Shown in pieces: positions 5,553-6,136 of a DNA stretch of 6,136 nt. The position numbers and the translations under genes were made by a program. Positions within the stretch are counted from its first letter, which is position 1. Each line of letters opens with the position of its first letter. A model generated the notes under the pieces. The model was not told the DNA's origin, searched no databases, and worked only from the letters and a program-made list of their open reading frames with translations. Source of the stretch: Clostridia bacterium (GTDB lineage Bacteria > Bacillota_A > Clostridia > Christensenellales > Aristaeellaceae); assembly GCA_017530275.1 (NCBI GenBank), contig JAFXMP010000066.1, forward strand, positions 1-6,136, in the 5' to 3' direction.

Positions 5553-6136
5553 ATGAACAGCGATTTATCGAAAGTCAAAAGTATATTTACCAGCCGCGCC
5601 GTGTCCGCGATTTTCCGGTGGAGCAAGCCCGCGCACAAATCCCTTCTGCTCATCTGCCTGCTGACCGGCGGGGGCACGCTGGCGTCTCTGGGCATTACGC
5701 TGGCGACCAGGAGTCTGATCGACGGCGCCGTTGGCGCGGACGAAAGCGCGCTGTGGAAGTACGGTGCGCTGCTGGTGGCGCTGGTTGTGATTTCTAGAGG
5801 GCTCTCCGTGCTGTGCTCGGTGATCCGCACCAAAACGCAGACGCAGCTGCAAAAGCATATGCAAACCATGGTGACCAGCTCCATCCTCGGCAAGGAATAC
5901 ACCAGCCTGAAAGGATTCCACAGCGGCGAGCTGGTGAACCGCGTATTTTCCGACGTGAGCGTGATTAAGGGCGGCGTGATGAATCTGCTGCCGTCTCTGC
6001 TGAGCATCATGATCAGCTTCTTTGGCGCCGCCGCCATCCTGATTTCCATGGACTGGCGCTTCCTGCCTGTGATGATCCTGGCGGGGGTGATCGGCAGCGG
6101 CCTGATGCTGGCCTTCCGGGAGCCCATGAAACGCCG
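5553..6136 (+). CDS. ABC exporter, N-terminal transmembrane domain (3'-truncated)
   Basis: The frame runs open to the window end, giving 194 codons and no stop. It looks like the start of a type I ABC exporter half-transporter (PF00664 membrane domain); the ATPase domain would follow outside the window. Hydrophobic segments lie at about residues 30-52, 71-92, 144-166 and 170-188. Between segments 2 and 3 is the typical cytoplasmic stretch GFHSGELVNRVFSDV (121-135), which matches the HSGEL...R...DV pattern near the first coupling helix of this fold. The cargo could be a lipid-linked glycan, a peptide or a drug; nothing visible separates these. The ATG at 5553 is the first start after an in-frame stop at 5526-5528. 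The nearest GGAG (5535-5538) is 14 nt away, so translation initiation looks weak. Base composition is more GC- and CTG-rich than in the upstream gene, and it has its own promoter, so it probably begins a new unit. Confidence 0.87.
   Translation, partial: MNSDLSKVKSIFTSRAVSAIFRWSKPAHKSLLLICLLTGGGTLASLGITLATRSLIDGAVGADESALWKYGALLVALVVISRGLSVLCSVIRTKTQTQLQKHMQTMVTSSILGKEYTSLKGFHSGELVNRVFSDVSVIKGGVMNLLPSLLSIMISFFGAAAILISMDWRFLPVMILAGVIGSGLMLAFREPMKR

Noticed and set aside
5270..6127. Long minus-strand ORF (285 codons) opposite the ABC exporter
   Set aside because: It is antisense to a clear ABC membrane domain and reads as Arg/Ser/Pro-rich sequence without motifs. It is a by-product of GC-rich codons on the other strand.
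1..6136. CRISPR arrays, insertion sequences, tRNA or rRNA genes
   Set aside because: No regularly spaced direct repeats, transposase-like frames, terminal inverted repeats or RNA gene signatures were seen on either strand.

Overview
This is 6.1 kb of bacterial DNA of moderate to high GC, with genes on the + strand only. They are tightly packed, with GGAGG ribosome binding sites, an ATGA stop/start overlap and Firmicutes-like protein families. The best guess is a Clostridia-type Firmicute, such as a gut or rumen Oscillospirales/Christensenellales relative. This is a judgement from style and family resemblance; no marker gene is present to prove it.

Layout. (1) Positions 1-783: the 3' part of an ornithine cyclodeaminase / mu-crystallin family gene, cut by the window start. 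(2) 771-1895: a DegT/DnrJ/EryC1/StrS-type PLP sugar aminotransferase resembling VioA. (3) 1917-2789: glucose-1-phosphate thymidylyltransferase (rfbA/rmlA). (4) 2786-3805: dTDP-glucose 4,6-dehydratase (rfbB/rmlB). (5) 3806-3931: a short gap with a small hairpin. (6) 3932-5116: a nucleotidyltransferase-fold protein of the PF14907 type, with LKG, GDIDL and VEMH motifs. (7) 5117-5552: a 436-nt region without a convincing gene, carrying a textbook TTGACA-N17-TATAAT promoter about 300 nt before the next gene. (8) 5553-6136: the N-terminal membrane domain of an ABC exporter, cut by the window end.

How the genes work together. RmlA and RmlB turn glucose-1-phosphate plus dTTP into dTDP-4-keto-6-deoxyglucose. 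The L-rhamnose genes rmlC and rmlD are not seen, while a VioA-like aminotransferase lies directly upstream. The simplest reading is therefore a dTDP-4-amino-4,6-dideoxyhexose (viosamine-type) branch. The NAD(P)-dependent ornithine cyclodeaminase-like gene overlaps the aminotransferase by 13 nt and may act in the same pathway; its substrate is unknown. The PF14907 protein and ABC exporter that follow may act on a glycan, or on a glycosylated or otherwise modified peptide. Proteins of this family and ABC exporters also occur in some Firmicute lasso-peptide clusters, but no precursor peptide or maturation enzyme is visible here. The ABC gene has its own promoter and a more GC-rich composition, so it probably starts a separate transcription unit.
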